64,000 bases of DNA from Ectobius pallidus (GCA_964059195.1 CAXKWD010000005.1:96175882-96239881), one strand, 5' to 3'. Numbered from the stretch's first letter, positions 1-13,602 are shown. The notes: generated by a model from the letters alone, not told the origin. Numbers and translations: made by a program.

Positions 1-69
1 ACATAGGCCTACTGATTAAAAAAAAATTGTTTTTGATATCCTTAACGACTGTGCAAAATCTGTGGAGTT

Positions 70-375
70 AGGTTAAGCGGATGGTCACCTGCATTATCTA
101 GTGGTTTGCAGTGCTCCTCCTAGGAATTTTCTGAGGTAGTGATGTCTAGAACGCGGTGTACTCAGCTTCGCGAGAACAATTGAGTTGGTACTTGATAAAG
201 AAGTACCAGTCTTGGTGAAGGAAATCATCAAAAACGGCCATGGGAGTCTGCATGCTGACCAAATGCTTCATTTTTACAATTTACCGATTAGGTCGAAAGG
301 TGGAGGCAGAAGTCACACTGATGATATAACAGACCCTGTCCCTCCATGGGATGTAGCGCCAGAGACTATTAGTTG
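70..375 (+). mobile_element. tRNA-derived SINE, family E, diverged copy
   Basis: This stretch aligns by eye with the better preserved copy at 40259-40570. Shared blocks include TACTTGATAAAGAAGTACC, GCATGCTGACCA and the closing block GTAGCGCCA. The tRNA-like head is badly eroded here (a trace of an A box around TCTAGTGGTTTGCAG). It is a non-autonomous retroposon with no protein product. The copy is old, judged by the many differences from its partner. Confidence 0.6.
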
Positions 376-2291
376 AGGTTAAGGGAACGTTCTGCTGGAA
401 AATCTGGTAAATGACAAAAGAAAACAGCCAAAAACATATTTCAGTTAACCTCGTGACATCGGTGTTGATGGGATGTGCTCATTTTATATATTGAGAAAGC
501 TTCAAGGTCGTTGTCCTTGATTTTTAAAAAGCTGTATAAATATAGTTATGAGTACGTGATACTTAATGAAGGATTATTTTCAAAAATTGAAAACAAAAAA
601 CGAAAAACTAAAATTGCTCCTTGCACAACAATTTTTGCCCTCTTGTCATGCAATTTTGTTCATATGCAATTGATTTTGTGCGGAGATAATCACGGATTAT
701 TTTGTGTAAAAAAGGAAAGAAAGTTGAGTTTGTGCTCGACAAGTCACTGTGTGTGACGTCAGACAAGATCACTCCCCCCTGCTAATGCCCCTCACTTCAC
801 CCTCTGTTCAGTGGTGCCTACATTTTACAGACTTCTCCCTGAAGTTTTACCGCTTGAAGCCAGAACCTTCTCGACGACATCACAGAGCAACCTTCTACCC
901 TTTCCTAGTTTATACTTCTCATTACTTTTTTTTTAAGTAACTAGGTGTGTACCGTAATAAAACATCAAAATAATATCTCTGAAAACGAAATAAAAACAGC
1001 AGTTATGATTAATGTTTTAGGACTAGTGAAAAAAAGTTCGTGCTTGCCTTGAAATTTCTTATGCAAGGAATTTTACTTATTTGGTAAAAATATAAAAAAT
1101 AAAATGTTTTAAGGCCTTTTCAAAAAAATAATTATGCGAATAGAGGTATTACACAATTGCAATAGTGTGCAAGGTTTCCATTTATATCTAAAAAAAATTA
1201 GAAGGTAGTATATTCACCCCTAATCGGATCCAATGTGAAGTGCGTTTTTGAATGTTTGAATTCTTTGGGGACGAATGGAGTCTTCTGTCCAGTCGCCAAA
1301 AGGCATAAGGGTTAAACATAAAATATGATTTTTATATGCTATCACACCATAAATACGCCCTAAAGCATACTTCACTCAGCTTCGAATCTCTAGTAACACT
1401 TCTTCGCAGGAAAAAATGACTGTAGCATGTATTCTTCTGTCAGCTGTTTTAACTCCCCTTTCTCTGCCTCGCTTTTTACTGTAATTTCGTTTCGACTTGT
1501 CAGCAAAATATAAGCTTCCCTCACAAATCCGAGCTGTTCAGCCTTATCTATATGATGCAGAGAACTGGGAAAAGTCTACGCTACACAATTGTAGGGTTGA
1601 AAATTTCTTTAAATAGCCAATGTGTAACATACACGTTCCCAAATCGAATTTCTGTAACTCGTAGCACTCATATTTTCAAAGCGCTCTTATCAATTTATAT
1701 AAATCCTCAAGCGGTATATTTTAAATAGAGTCTTGCTCCTTTCAGTATTTTCCATAGATTACAATAATTTTCATATCAAACAAAAAAAATAATTTCAATG
1801 GAATAAAAAAGCCGGTTCATTCTTATTCAGTCTTATTCGTCGTAGAATAAATTTTTGAGTTAGTAAATGACGAATATGCTTTCTGTTTAAACTGAAATTA
1901 GACAACATTTCCGCTATTCTTGTATGCCACTTAATTCTTAAATGCCTGCAAGATCGATGTTAGAAGTGTTGCGTGTATAAACGCAATTTATGAATATCTG
2001 TTGGCCTGTATTGGACTAATTTTCGAAAATTACAATTGATTGCCGTACGTAGGCCTACAGTCTTCTCTAGGCTCTGCCCACCCATGAAAACGTGTAAATA
2101 AAGATAAAGTAGGCTACTTAGCTTGATAGTTCACATTGTATTTCCATGCTTAATCCAATAATACCAGAAATAAAATAATTGTATATTCAGTGTATCTACG
2201 AAATGAGTTAAGAATTTTCGTGTAATGATAGGGAACAATAATACGAGTATTTTATTATAGCGATCCTTGGGTTGGAAATATATAGTTATAT

Positions 2292-2322
2292 AGTACTACT
2301 AGTAGTAGTAGTAGTAGTATTA
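2292..2322. repeat. (AGT)n microsatellite
   Basis: A short run of about nine AGT units, preceded by an inverted ACT pair (TAGTACTACT then AGTAGTAGT). Confidence 0.9.
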
Positions 2323-3855
2323 GTACTGGAATTTCCAGCTTGAAGCTTACATAAAGAATTTGAAACTCTAATTGAAGTAAAAACTTAATTAAGGATCATT
2401 CCTCACATTGTTTCATTTATTTGTTCTCAGTTAATTCAAAAATTTCTTAGGTTTATTCCCATATATTTAGCCTGCTAGTCATTAACTCTCAAACCCGGCA
2501 TCATGCGCGTATATGGCTGTCACGCCATCACTCGCGCGTTAGTCTTGATCTAACGTGCGTTTTTATTAATTTAAAGATATTAAATACAACTCAAACGCAT
2601 GGATTAAACTAACAATAAGACTATATGTAACCATTTTAACATTTTTAAAAGCGAATACTGTAATATTTTCTTTAAACAAATTATAATATTACGTGACCCT
2701 ACAAAAAGTGGATTGTTTGTAAACATTTAATTTCCGTTAGTATATTATTATTATTTTGTTAATATTGGTAATGTTTGTTGCTATTAACTACTGTTGTTAT
2801 TATAGTGTTATAACATTTAAAAGTAAAAAAGAATCAGATGCTCAAAAAAAGCCTACACTTACCCTTTATACAAAGGATGAATGCGCCGCTTTGTTAATAA
2901 TACCGCTGCTGACACATGTGTGATATCATGTTAAGTTGATTTGCATAAATAACGAAGCACAGGTGCTGTAGAAGGCATTGCTCGGAAAAACAACTTTATC
3001 TTTCCAGATATAAGCGACTTATTAAAATATAGACACAATTGTTAGTTCCGGTCTATAGCGCGAGCGATCGCCGGTTTTAACTTCATCTATACAGAACGGA
3101 TGAGAAGAGGAGTTTCATATGGGAAGCTGAAGGAAAGGCCGTTAAGAATAAGTTTGGAAAATATTTTGATAATTTTGTTTAACAGAATGCACCCAGGAGT
3201 AAGCGGTTAATTAAAGTTAGGGGTGTTGAAGTTAATTTTAATTTCCGGTCAGTAACATCACGCACATTTTCAATGACATCAAATACTATAATATAGGCCG
3301 CTTTTCCATTAAGATTTCACAATTATCTTATATTGTTCCGTATCGAATCTGTTGTTTGATTAGGGCATGCATGAGAGGGCAGGATCAATAGCGTTCAATG
3401 CTTGTGTGTGTGATTTTGTGACAGTGACAGCTCCCGCAAAGGTGAGAATAGTGTGGCATTGTGTGCGTGTCTATATCTACGCCCAGCCCAGTCACAATTT
3501 ATTTTGCGAATCCATGCACTCCCAGCAGTCATTGCTGTCCTGCTTCCTCTGAAGAGCAACAGTTGAATTAAATTTAAAAAAATAATTAAACTCAGATTTC
3601 AATCACAAACGAAATGGGAAACAATTACCTAAGCGCAAGGTATATTCATGTGTTGGGTGTATCAAGCCTTAAACATTTTTATCCTAACTTACCAGTTAAG
3701 CTATATTCCCATGGAGAATGATTAACATTACATATGCACGAACAATTCGATAGATGATCTGCTTCCCTTTGATGACTAGCTTGATGCCGGCTTGCTTTGC
3801 CTTCCAAAACTTCTAATTCTTAATACCAACTACACCATATTATTATAATGATAAT

Positions 3856-4595
3856 TAGACTTCGGATTTTAGGTAAAAACCTATTTTAATCCTTAAGTGA
3901 TATATGGACGAAAACTTGTATATGCATGTTTCATTAGTGACTATGCCTAAAACTGATACTTTTATAGGACCTAAAACAGCCTATTTTTACGTTAGAGCCT
4001 AATATTGTCTTTTTGTTTATGTTTCCTCTAAGGTTCAAAATAAGTTATTTTTGTTATAAATCCTAGCATTTATTTTCAGTTCGTACTAAATTTTTAGCTT
4101 GGAATGTGCAGTACATGACACATTTTTGACGTGGTTAAATAGTAAGGAATGTTTCGTCTTCAGTAGAAAAAATTCCTTGGATTTCCCAAGAAAATGTAGT
4201 GTTTTTCTCCCAACTCCACAACCAGTAATAAAAAAAAAGTAGTTCTCTGAATCACTGAGGGATACAAGCGGTTGAATACACTAGCGTGCTTAGCTTCTGG
4301 GTGCAGGGATTAGGTTTTCACTGTTATGATGGTGATACAGGCCCTAGTAGGCTAATAGGTCTATATAATTCTGTGTACCATAGGCCTATATCTGTGTTTT
4401 ATCATGATTATTGATTAATGGTGACTTCAATAAATGTAATATTCTGGCATTGCAATTGAGATATTTCAGAAAATTGGCAACTTAAAGATTTTATAACAGA
4501 CTATTTTTCGATTTTTAGAACCTATTTTCCAATTTTTAGAGCTTATTTTAGGTACCTAAAACAGCATTTTTAGCGACCTAAAAGTCCGAATTCTA
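3856..4595. mobile_element. hAT-like MITE, family H1, copy 1
   Basis: A 740-bp element with terminal inverted repeats TAGACTTCGGATTTTAGG and, at the right, CCTAAAAGTCCGAATTCTA. It is flanked by a perfect 8-bp direct repeat ATGATAAT at 3848-3855 and 4596-4603, the target-site duplication size typical of the hAT superfamily. The interior is rich in repeated ACCTAAAA / TTTTTAGAACCTATTTT words that echo the terminus. No transposase coding is visible. A second copy is at 19905-20638. Confidence 0.8.
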
Positions 4596-5021
4596 ATGAT
4601 AATTAGATAATGTTTTATATCTTTAGCTATACATTGTATAGAAAGACATTGTCTCTATTATTTAGGAGAAATAAAGTACAGTGACTGGTGGTAATCATAT
4701 TTGTAAAAAATCCTTAATAGAATAAAATATCTTCTCATACAAAAAATCTTTCAGTTTAAATTTAAAACACCTGGGATTTTTCACATTTAAAATGCTGGCT
4801 AGTAAATTATTGATAACTTGGCTGACAATGTAAACTGGTGATTTAGTGTGTCTTAAAGTTCGATATTTAGAATTTATTATCGTATATCATCTTTGCTTTT
4901 TGTGTTGTACTCATGTAATTTTGAGTTAAAAATGTACATATCTTTGTTTTTAAGATAAAATAAAACAGCCTTGTATAGGCCTATGCATATTAAAATTCCA
5001 GTTACTTATCATTAATAATTT

Positions 5022-5490
5022 AATTTTTGCACGACTTAACTAATTAGTGGTACTTACGAATGTTGTTGCCGTGGATCGTAAGTTGACATTCCCACACGCA
5101 ATCTTGTTGCTATGTGCGGTAAGAGTTTCCGTGCGGTAAGAATTTACTTACGGCACATCATAGTACAAGCCTTTATGGTCAAGGCCCCCCAGGACAAATA
5201 TTCGGTTCCCATAACAACAAACACATGCGAATCACTTTCTGAAATAAACATCTATCTTCAAGAATGTATATACATAATATTTTCAGGTAATATCACAATT
5301 AATATAATTAAATTGATATAAATAATCATCGTGCAAGAAATGGCATGCAATACTCGTGCCGTAAGCGCATAACGGATCTCGGAAAATTGAAAAAACTCGG
5401 CGCGAGCGCCTCGTTTTTTCATACACATTCCTCGATCCGTATGCATCGCTTACGGCACTTGTATCGCAATATACTATTTAGGTCTCTCTT
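5022..5490. repeat. Composite hairpin repeat, family G, copy 1
   Basis: About 470 bp shared with 37801-38330. The left part (5024-5340) is bounded by an inverted pair TTTTTGCACGA / TCGTGCAAGAAA. The right part (about 5356-5460) is a near-palindrome whose arms read roughly GCCGTAAGCGCATAACGGATC and its complement around a GC-rich loop containing GGCGCGAGCGCC. Probably a non-autonomous DNA transposon. Small open frames inside it are present on both strands because of the palindrome and are not believable genes. Confidence 0.6.
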
Positions 5491-6104
5491 GCTATATCAT
5501 TTTCAAATTTTCCGTGTCCGAACTGTTTAATTGAGGTTAGGGGACCGAAATAAGATATGTGCTTATTTTGTTTCAAAACTAATTTACAGTAATTACATTT
5601 TCTTTTATCCGACAGTGAATAGATTGCGATTTTTTTTTACTTTCCCTTTGCGTACCATAGCCTTTGTGCTACAGGTAGAGGAAGTATTGTGTTGGACCAT
5701 GAAATTCAATGTTTTCAGCATTAATAGCCTGCATGTTTTGAATTCCTCTGAATCCAAAAATACAATTTTCGGAAACATGTCTGTGTGTGTGTGTTTACCA
5801 GTGCTTGTGTCTGTGAAGAGAATAGCTCGAGAAAGAAAAATCGTATAAAAATTAAATTTCATATTTTAGATTCCTCTGGGGGTGTGACATGAAGATTGGC
5901 AGACATTCTTTTACTTTTACTACCACTTTAAATAAAGATTTTTTTAGTTTTAAAAAACGACTCTAACAACTTTGTTTAAATTTATACTAAGAGCTGCAGC
6001 TTTTATTTAAAGCGTTAAAAAAATGAATAAATAAATTTTTAAAGAAAACTCTCAAAGGTACATTGGCTTAGGCCTATAAGCCAGCCATCGTTTATAAGGT
6101 CCCA

Positions 6105-6471
6105 GAGGCATGCGTCACTTACCTTTGCATGAGGTTGAGATAGTTAAGTACGCACTTCCTGCGGTGAGTCTTCATGCATTTAATACAAGACAATGTGCAG
6201 ATTATCATATACCTTTTAAAAAATGTAATGTAGGATGTAAATCCCCAAATGTACTTGGGCCCAAATTATTTAATAACCTTCCTGTGTACCTCAAGACTGC
6301 AAATAAGGTTTCATTGTTCAAGAAGGGACTGAAAGAATTTTTGATCGAGAAATGTTTTTATTCTGTTGAAGAATACTTGTATGGTCATTAACTATTAACT
6401 ATTCACTGCTCTTGACAATTTCCTATACAATGTATACTGTCGCTTGGAAAATAAAGTGATTGATTGATTGG
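6105..6471 (+). mobile_element. 5'-truncated non-LTR retrotransposon (LINE) 3' end
   Basis: A frame from 6110 to 6391 encodes about 93 residues that look like the extreme C-terminus of a non-LTR reverse transcriptase (Jockey/CR1-like). It has an FNTRQ motif, then a GPKLFNNLP motif, then a lysine-rich FKKGLKEFL segment before the stop. This order is typical of the region after the RT domain in those families. The fragment ends with AATAAAGTGATTGATTGATTG, a short GATT tail of the kind left by target-primed reverse transcription. The catalytic RT and endonuclease parts are missing, so it is a dead-on-arrival copy. Confidence 0.7.
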
Positions 6472-6797
6472 TATCTAATGTCAGAATCTGAAATGAGAAA
6501 ATTGTACATGCGCAGGGTAGAGAAAATTGTGAGTGTATCACATCAGATTTTTTAAAAAAATCTGTTGAATTTAAGTTGCTTTAATAAAGAAATATCACGA
6601 CTATACTTTGACATACATATATGGTTGATCAAACATTTGGATGCCTTTAACAAATTTCAGTACTCTTCGGATTACATTTTCTTATTGAGGGCCAATATAA
6701 CCTTGGGAAAGTAGTTCCCATCTCTTCATAGTATGGACATTTACAAATCATATATTTAATAGTGAGATACATAGCTTTAGTTGGGAATAAGACTATA

Positions 6798-7098
6798 AAG
6801 GTAAAAGTAAAGTGATCCCTATACAGGCCATGGAGGCCCAGAAGGTTCCAGGAGTTTGAGGCTCCCAGATTTTGGACATTCGGCACATGAAGGTGGTAAG
6901 GTTGTCAGCCTTACGCACCGGCCGCCTTTACCCCCAGGATTGCTCCTGGTACTCATTTCTGTTAGAGGCTGAGTCGACCCCAGGGCCATAGTGCCACCAG
7001 AAGGGTTAGGCCAATTGAAAAATCTCAACGACCTCATCGGGAATCGAACCCGCGACCTTCCAGTTTGTAGCGCAGCGCCTCAACCACTACGCTACGAC
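6798..7098 (-). mobile_element. tRNA-derived SINE, family A, copy 1
   Basis: A 301-bp element flanked by a perfect 15-bp target-site duplication GGGAATAAGACTATA (6783-6797 and 7099-7113). On the minus strand the head is tRNA-like, with an A-box-like GTAGTGGTTGAGGCGC and a B box GGTTCGATTCCCG. The tail carries GGGATCACTTTACTTT. Copies at 12959-13266 and 63638-63938 match closely. It is Pol III transcribed in principle, non-coding, and mobilised by a LINE in trans. The open minus frame is incidental. Confidence 0.92.
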
Positions 7099-8110
7099 GG
7101 GAATAAGACTATAGACCTACAATAATATATTTAAAAATAGCCAAATATAAATAAAATGAATAGGCCTATACATATATTTAGGAACAGAATAAGATATATT
7201 ATAAAATATCTATTCTAAAATAGTTCTCCCAATTTCTTTATGTATTTTTACAATGAAATACTAGTCATGTATGTATATATATATATTTATTTGTTTCTTG
7301 TGCTCTTTTTTTATTTTGTAATTGTGATTTGTGTGTGTTTTTACCTCTCTTATATTCTGAATTAGGCCTATGTACTTTATTGTATAAAATTTGAAAGTAC
7401 CGGTATTTGAAATTGAACTACACCGAGCCTGAACATTTTACTTGTAAATATTATATCGATGACATCTAGAAGTTTCTTCTTTCAGGAGATGATAAGAATG
7501 TTTAAAATCGTGTGGCCAATTCGAAGCCTAGAGTTAACAATCTTGGTCTTTCGTCTGAGATCTGGTAACAAAGGTTTTTTTAAATAATTGTATTAATTAT
7601 GCGCTTTATCTTCATATAGGCCATGTCACGTGTTTAGAATCTGTAGGTTTAGCAGTAGGTCGTTTAACTGTTGTAGCTATTCCTTTTGTAGTATTATGCC
7701 TTCTTTTATTTTGAATGATTTTTTAACGTATTGGCTGTAACAACATTTGATAAATAACGGCGATAAGTCATGGTAAGTAAATATACAATCCGGAATTTGC
7801 TTTTGTAACTCGGAAACCCTGAGAAACTCCTCGAAATCGCCTACGAGTCCCTGATGCTAGTGCCTAAATGAAGCATTTTCTATTATTGTGTGTGAACCTA
7901 GATTTATATTATAACTTCTTTTCTTAATTTTTCCATATCAATAGGCGTATAATTCCTTATATATATTATTATAAAATGCAGTGTTAGAAAAACATTATCT
8001 ATAGGACTATATATACACGCAAGGAAAAATATATACATGTAAATAAATAATTATATATATCTAAATTATATACATGAAAGGGAAATAATTTTATTTAATT
8101 TTTAATTGAA

Positions 8111-8496
8111 CCTGGCGGAGTTAAAGCCGTAAAGCCTTCGCTAGCACTCAGCCAGAGGGGAAATCTGTCTGGAACCCTATAGGCCTTCAAGTGGAGGTTT
8201 CTGTTACCTATATGAATTTTTTTACGCTTAGCCTATTTTCCAAGAGAGGGCAGAGGGACAGGAAACGAAGGTAATACTTAGCCGAGAAATGTTGTCCAGA
8301 GGCTCTAATTTAGGCTTGGAGTTCTTTTACGTGCCGTAAATCTACGGCACGGGCCCCCCAGCTTAAAGTCCCTCCCGAAGGACTCAGTGCCTAGGATTTT
8401 TACAGCCTGAAAAACCCATCGACCGCGGCCGGGTTTGATCCCGCGACCTTCGGATCTAGAGGCGGGCATTGCTACCTCTAGACCACCGCGGCCGAC
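8111..8496 (-). mobile_element. tRNA-derived SINE, family B
   Basis: On the minus strand the sequence begins GGTCGGCCGCGGTGGTCTAG, with an A-box-like TGGTCTAGAGG and a B-box-like GGGATCAAACCC, followed by a long GC-richer body unlike the surrounding AT-rich DNA. A 14-bp direct repeat CCAGAGGGGAAATC occurs at 8152-8165 and 8496-8509. It may be the target-site duplication, in which case the element is 8166-8495 and sits inside or next to another repeat. The left boundary is therefore uncertain. Confidence 0.7.
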
Positions 8497-8699
8497 CAGA
8501 GGGGAAATCGCCTATATAAAATACAAGAATTAGACAACTTAATTATAATAGAGGATACAATTGACCTAAAATACAACAGAGAAAGAAAAACTAATTTATA
8601 CATTAAATTATAATAAATGAATACAAAGCGATTTATATATATATAATATATATAAAGTCCTAACTCTATGAACACGAAATGCCCTGAAGAATATGTCAG

Positions 8700-9518
8700 C
8701 CAAGATTCAGTTTAGAATCACACAATGTGATTAGCAGTTTAACAGATACAGGGAATGCATAATGAGAGAGTCTCTCGCTATGGATCACAGATCCCATTCA
8801 TTCTCTATACGCCCTTCTAACATTCCCCTACCTTTCAGTCTGTTGATTTCCTTTCCCGTGCCATTCCCATCCGGGTGACTACGCCCCCTCTCTCAACTAC
8901 CGGACACAACACAGAATCCGAAACACACTGGACACTAGTGTTTGCTACGGTGAGGTTCCGCTGGGTTCCACTTCTTCAAGAACCGACATTTTTTCTCTTT
9001 CAAGGTGGTTTAGCATACGAGAGACGTAATTACATAATTATACAGTAGAGTGCGGAGTTGGCATGTAGTCATCAGATGGCATTAGCAAAGTGGTGTTTAG
9101 CCTGAGTTGAACAAAGTCTTCTTTCAAAAGTGTTAACGCATGGAGCTGCATAGTTAGTGAATGTGGTTTTGTGTATAGTGAGAATACTTGCGAAAATTGT
9201 CTATTTAGCTTCAAAAGTGTGTATATTGAAGAACATTTCCCTGCTAAAGCACAGTATTTTTAACATAGTAGTCCATTTTCTCTGGAACTAAAACATCTTC
9301 ACTGTCCTAACTGTTTCTTCTACCATTACCTTCCGGTGATGGTGTTATAGTCTTGCTTCATAGACTTATATACAAACACTAGAGTAAGAAGTATCGTGTT
9401 GCCGCAGTTTCAAGTGTTGAATACATTAATCTTCTCTGATAAAAAGAAAGAGATACAGCTAATGAAAATGTGATTGAATCTCAATAAATCTGCATTCTTT
9501 ACTATTGGAAATTTTAAG
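8700..9518 (+). promoter_or_regulatory. Candidate promoter and non-coding first exon
   Basis: This tract is less AT-rich than its surroundings, carries no repeat I recognise, and ends in a good splice donor, TTTTAAG|GTAAGG, with the exon end at 9518. An arthropod initiator-like TTTCAGTC lies near 8836. If spliced to the exon at 17797, the frame of the giant exon meets a TAA just upstream of the junction. This exon would then be 5' UTR and translation would start at the strong-context ATG at 28109. All of this is inference: I see no TATA box I would trust, and transcript data are needed. Confidence 0.3.
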
Positions 9519-9733
9519 GTAAGGTATATCCTTTGATTTTACGATTTCATGTTAGTGTCTATTTGTTCTCTACAGTCCCGAGATCAAATTAGGACATTTG
9601 TATTATCTTTTTGATCTTAATGAGTTTCTGTGGGTCGAAATATAACAAATTTGAACAGAAAAATTGGGGTTGGGGCTTAAATGGGATTTAGACGGCTATA
9701 AATTTTATTCTATAGATTATTGTGTGTTATTAG

Positions 9734-9976
9734 CAGGGCCCGGATTTTGATGACATGTTATATTTTAACTGGAACGTCGTGGATGTTGCCCACTAGTGGA
9801 GATATTCTGATCATGACTCCTAGATTATAAAAACTGTAATTTTTAGATTTTTTGTGATTTCCTCATTTTTTATTTTTAGGTCATTTTTAGAATTCAACGT
9901 CATTAATTGGTCATGGTTTGGTCATTATATAGCTCATTTTTAAAAGTATTTTTAGGTCATCAAAATCCGGACCCTG
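9734..9976. mobile_element. Short hAT-like MITE, family H3
   Basis: A 243-bp element with near-perfect inverted termini CAGGGCCCGGATTTTGATGAC and, at the right, GTCATCAAAATCCGGACCCTG. The interior repeats AGGTCATTTTTAG. The expected 8-bp duplication is not clear (GTTATTAG left, GTTTAGTG right). The termini match the larger element at 47285-48048, so this looks like an internally deleted relative. Confidence 0.7.
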
Positions 9977-11069
9977 GTTTAGTGACTTAAACAACTCGGT
10001 CGTTCAAGAGGTGTTTTTTATTTTATTTTGAGGGGGGTTCAGGGGCCATTAGGTGTGACTCATATATGATACATCACACTGCATGTAATGTAATGACGGC
10101 CGGTGGTATCATATTTGATGATTTGACTTTCATAGAACGAGAAAAAAACATCCGAAACCTGAGGTATCGGGGACTGAGGAGCTTCAATGAAGGTTTGCAC
10201 CATATGGGCCTATTCTCTGTTCAACTTCACTCAGATTCTGCCTTCTGCTTCATTGTGTATGCCGTTTTGTTTGTTTGTTTGTTTGTTTAGTATCTTATTT
10301 ATTTACCCATTTCCCCATTCCGCCATTGACTCGAGACTAAATTTAAAAGAGTTCAAACAAAACAAATTGCTGACACATCACAAGAGACAATTTGAGTACT
10401 TAAGTACTGAAGAGGATTTTAGATTAGATTACAATAACATTGTGTTCAATTGTAACCGATAAATGTTTTTAATAATCTTTATTTTATTCAGCCCCACTTT
10501 TAAATCAGCAGAGGACTTTGCATTTTTTTCCAGAATTGGTAGGCCTGTCATCTATCAGTAAATGCCTCACATTAGCTGTTGCTATGCAGTGTAAAAATTG
10601 AAGCAAAATGTGAGCTCCAACAAAATTTTCCTGGAACTTAAAAGTGGACTCTGAAAATTTTGGGACTACAAAATTGTTTATAATAGGAAAATAATAAAGA
10701 AAGCATTTACATATAATTTGAATTCACTTGAGTTACAGTATTAGTCATAAAGAAAAAGTCTTCATGTAACAAAGCGTCACCAGAAATTTATGTATCATTT
10801 ATGTACAACTACTATTCGGTTAATAGCCATTTATCCATTGAATTAGATACATTTGTTACTGCCCAATTTGCGGCGTTGATATGTCATTGGCCTATGTACA
10901 TGAGTGTACTGTTTATGATTGTAAACTTTTCCTAAGTTCTGATGCTTGCAAGTGGTGAAAAAAAAAATGAGGGATTTATTACTTAAAACTAATGAACATA
11001 ACATGAAGGAAATTCCACAGATGTAGTTCAAGGGTTGATGAGAATGTCAAAGAAAAGGATAATAACTAA

Positions 11070-11382
11070 ACATTATATTAAAACGAATTCTTCTTTGTGC
11101 AGAAACTTCTCATTATAGTAATTTCTATTAGAAGAAGATTGTAGAATTATGTTTATAGTAGTTTTATTCATAATAAAGTTCTAGCTTAACGAATGAATCC
11201 TTTGGTTCGTAAGTTCCATATACTCGTGCTCTTTCAAATGTTGAACTAAACCAGCAAACGATGGAAACGAAACGTTCTACTGCCAGTGAAAACGCGGTGG
11301 AATTCGACGAACTTATATCTTTAGCTGGTATTTGTTATAAATTTTTGCACCAAAGGTTCTTTATTAAGTGTAAACGTATTAT
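11070..11382. repeat. Dispersed repeat R1, copy 1
   Basis: About 310 bp highly similar to 14542-14866, including ATTATATTAAAACGAATTC at the left and a shared block around AACGCGGTGGAATTCGACGA. I cannot see inverted termini or a tRNA-like head, so the class is unknown. Confidence 0.7.
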
Positions 11383-12958
11383 GGTATTTCGTGACACTAT
11401 TCCGTAAAGTTCGTAGTCGCTGACTTGAAAAATTTATTAGGGATGCTCGCTCACTACAGGAAAATCACATTCAAGTTTAATATAATTCATGTAAACAACA
11501 AATGACATTATTAATTTGATAAACATAAACACTCTACACGAGCGTATTTATTCCTATGAAACTGACATCCTTGATTTGAAGGTTCTAAATAAATATTAGG
11601 CACTGCAAAAGTTGACAAAAGTAAGGCGACAAGCAATTTGATGCAGATTCATTTCTTGGAGTAGAATCGAAATACTTGCAGAACAGTATTCAATTCCAGA
11701 AGGACGAACCGTGAAAATGAGTCTGCATAAAGTGATGACAGATAAACCTCCACTTCCAGTGACAGATTCAAAACATCTGGTAGCGGCATAGTATTAAATG
11801 CAGATGACACACCTTTGAGTCTTCCTTGAAGAAAGAGAAATGACTGACTCGTTTGAAAAATCGAGGGATATTATTTTATATCTAAAAATAAGAAAACAAA
11901 TTACAGATTTATGCTTTTCCGGCAAGTGAATTGCTTCAATATTAGTGCAAAATTAATGGCATCATTAAATTTTCTAAAATTCTACAAATAATTTCATAGA
12001 TTTTTTGTACATATGCTACTTAAGTCTATTACAGAATGCGAAGTATGAATTTGATAAGTCCGGTAATTTTTGGGAACATGGATGAAATTCCATTTATACA
12101 GTATTCATTGCCTGAATAGACCTGTACAAACTGCATTTATATATGTGTTAAGTAGGCCTAAAGATGAAGCTGTAAAAATGTATTTTAAAATCAATGATTT
12201 TCATTCTTATGCCATTGCCCTAACGAATTAAGTAACAGTATACCTGAATATTCATAGAAGTTACACCTTAGACTATATCTTAGCATCAAATCTATGAAGG
12301 CCTTAGCTTTGAAATCAAAGAAATGCATTAATAGTTACCACTGAGAGTACAAGATTTCCATGGAATTAAAATTGATTTTTTGAACTGCAAAAATATTTTA
12401 CATTAATATTTAGGTTCAAGGATTTTCGCAGACGTATATACTAAGTAATTAAGTATTCTTTTGAAAGTACATTCTTTGCCTAAAATAATCAAATATTTCC
12501 CTAAATAGAACACATGGCATGTAGACAATTTAATTTTTGCGTCCCTTTCAGAGTTGAATTAAATTTGTTAATATAAACATGCTTTAACTAAACTCATCAC
12601 TGAGTTATGTGTTTGAATTAATAGAAGAAATTTTTTGTAGAAAGTTGACTTCCATAAATGATGACTGCAACACCGGGATAATAATCCTCACATTTTAACA
12701 TAAAATATTACTCTATTAATCTTAGTTTTCTCCTTTTATGCGATTTTTTTATGGTTACTCATATAGTCTATACATGAGTAGCAGTGAAACACCATCCCGG
12801 CTCTTTTCTCATTCTCCTTCCTACCCATACAACTGAGAAGGGTAGGAAAGAACAGTGCTGAATGCCGTTTTCATTTATAAAAGATATTCAGAATTAATTC
12901 TGCAACAGTTTCAAGGGAGGAAGCTAATAGAGCAATAAAATATGTGTCAATAAGAGTG

Positions 12959-13266
12959 TGTTGGGGGTACGCCGTAGCATAGTGGTTGAGGCGCTGCGCT
13001 ATAAACCGGAAGGTCGCGGGTTCGATTCCCGATGAGGTCGTTGGAGTTTTTCAATTGACCTAATCCTTCTGGTGGCACTATGGCACTGGGGGTCGACTCA
13101 GCCTCTAACAGAAATGAGTACCAGGAGCATTCCTGGGGGTAAAGGCAGCCGGTGCGTAAGGCTGACAACCTTACCACCTTCACGTGACGATTGTCCAAAA
13201 TCTGGGAGCCTCAACCTTTTGGAACCATCTGGGCCTCCCTGGCCTATATAGGGATCACTTTACTTT
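12959..13266 (+). mobile_element. tRNA-derived SINE, family A, copy 2
   Basis: The plus-orientation copy of the family at 6798 and 63638. The A-box-like CATAGTGGTTGAGGCGC and B box GGTTCGATTCCCG lie in the first 80 bp, and the tail is GGGATCACTTTACTTT. A short direct repeat AAGAGTG (12952-12958 and 13267-13273) is the likely eroded target-site duplication. Confidence 0.9.
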
Positions 13267-13497
13267 AAGAGTGACGCGCCGCTCGTTAGCCGGTTAAACG
13301 GTTCATCTGGTCTCAGCATTATTAGCGAGACGATAAAACAATAAAAATCCAACCACTCTATAATACATAAATTTAAGAGACTAAATTATTAAATGAGTTG
13401 TTGAAACGGCCCCGCCTTCATTGTCCACACAATTTTCGGCATCTCTTTAGGAAATTATTCATCAGTTGGGATCTTTCTTGAAACCATTTTTCAACTT

Positions 13498-13571
13498 CAT
13501 GAGCTGGTTTAACATAGGCCGGTTTAAGTGCCCCGTAGAACCAGAAGCTGTGGGGGCCTCGAGCTCTTGCA

Positions 13572-13602
<31 letters not shown>

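Noticed and set aside
185..376. 63-residue frame at the window start
   Set aside because: Lies in a diverged SINE; the intact relative at 40259 is non-coding.
12959..13266. Possible genuine tRNA gene
   Set aside because: A and B boxes are present, but the acceptor stem does not pair and the 301-bp body recurs elsewhere with target-site duplications, so it is a SINE.
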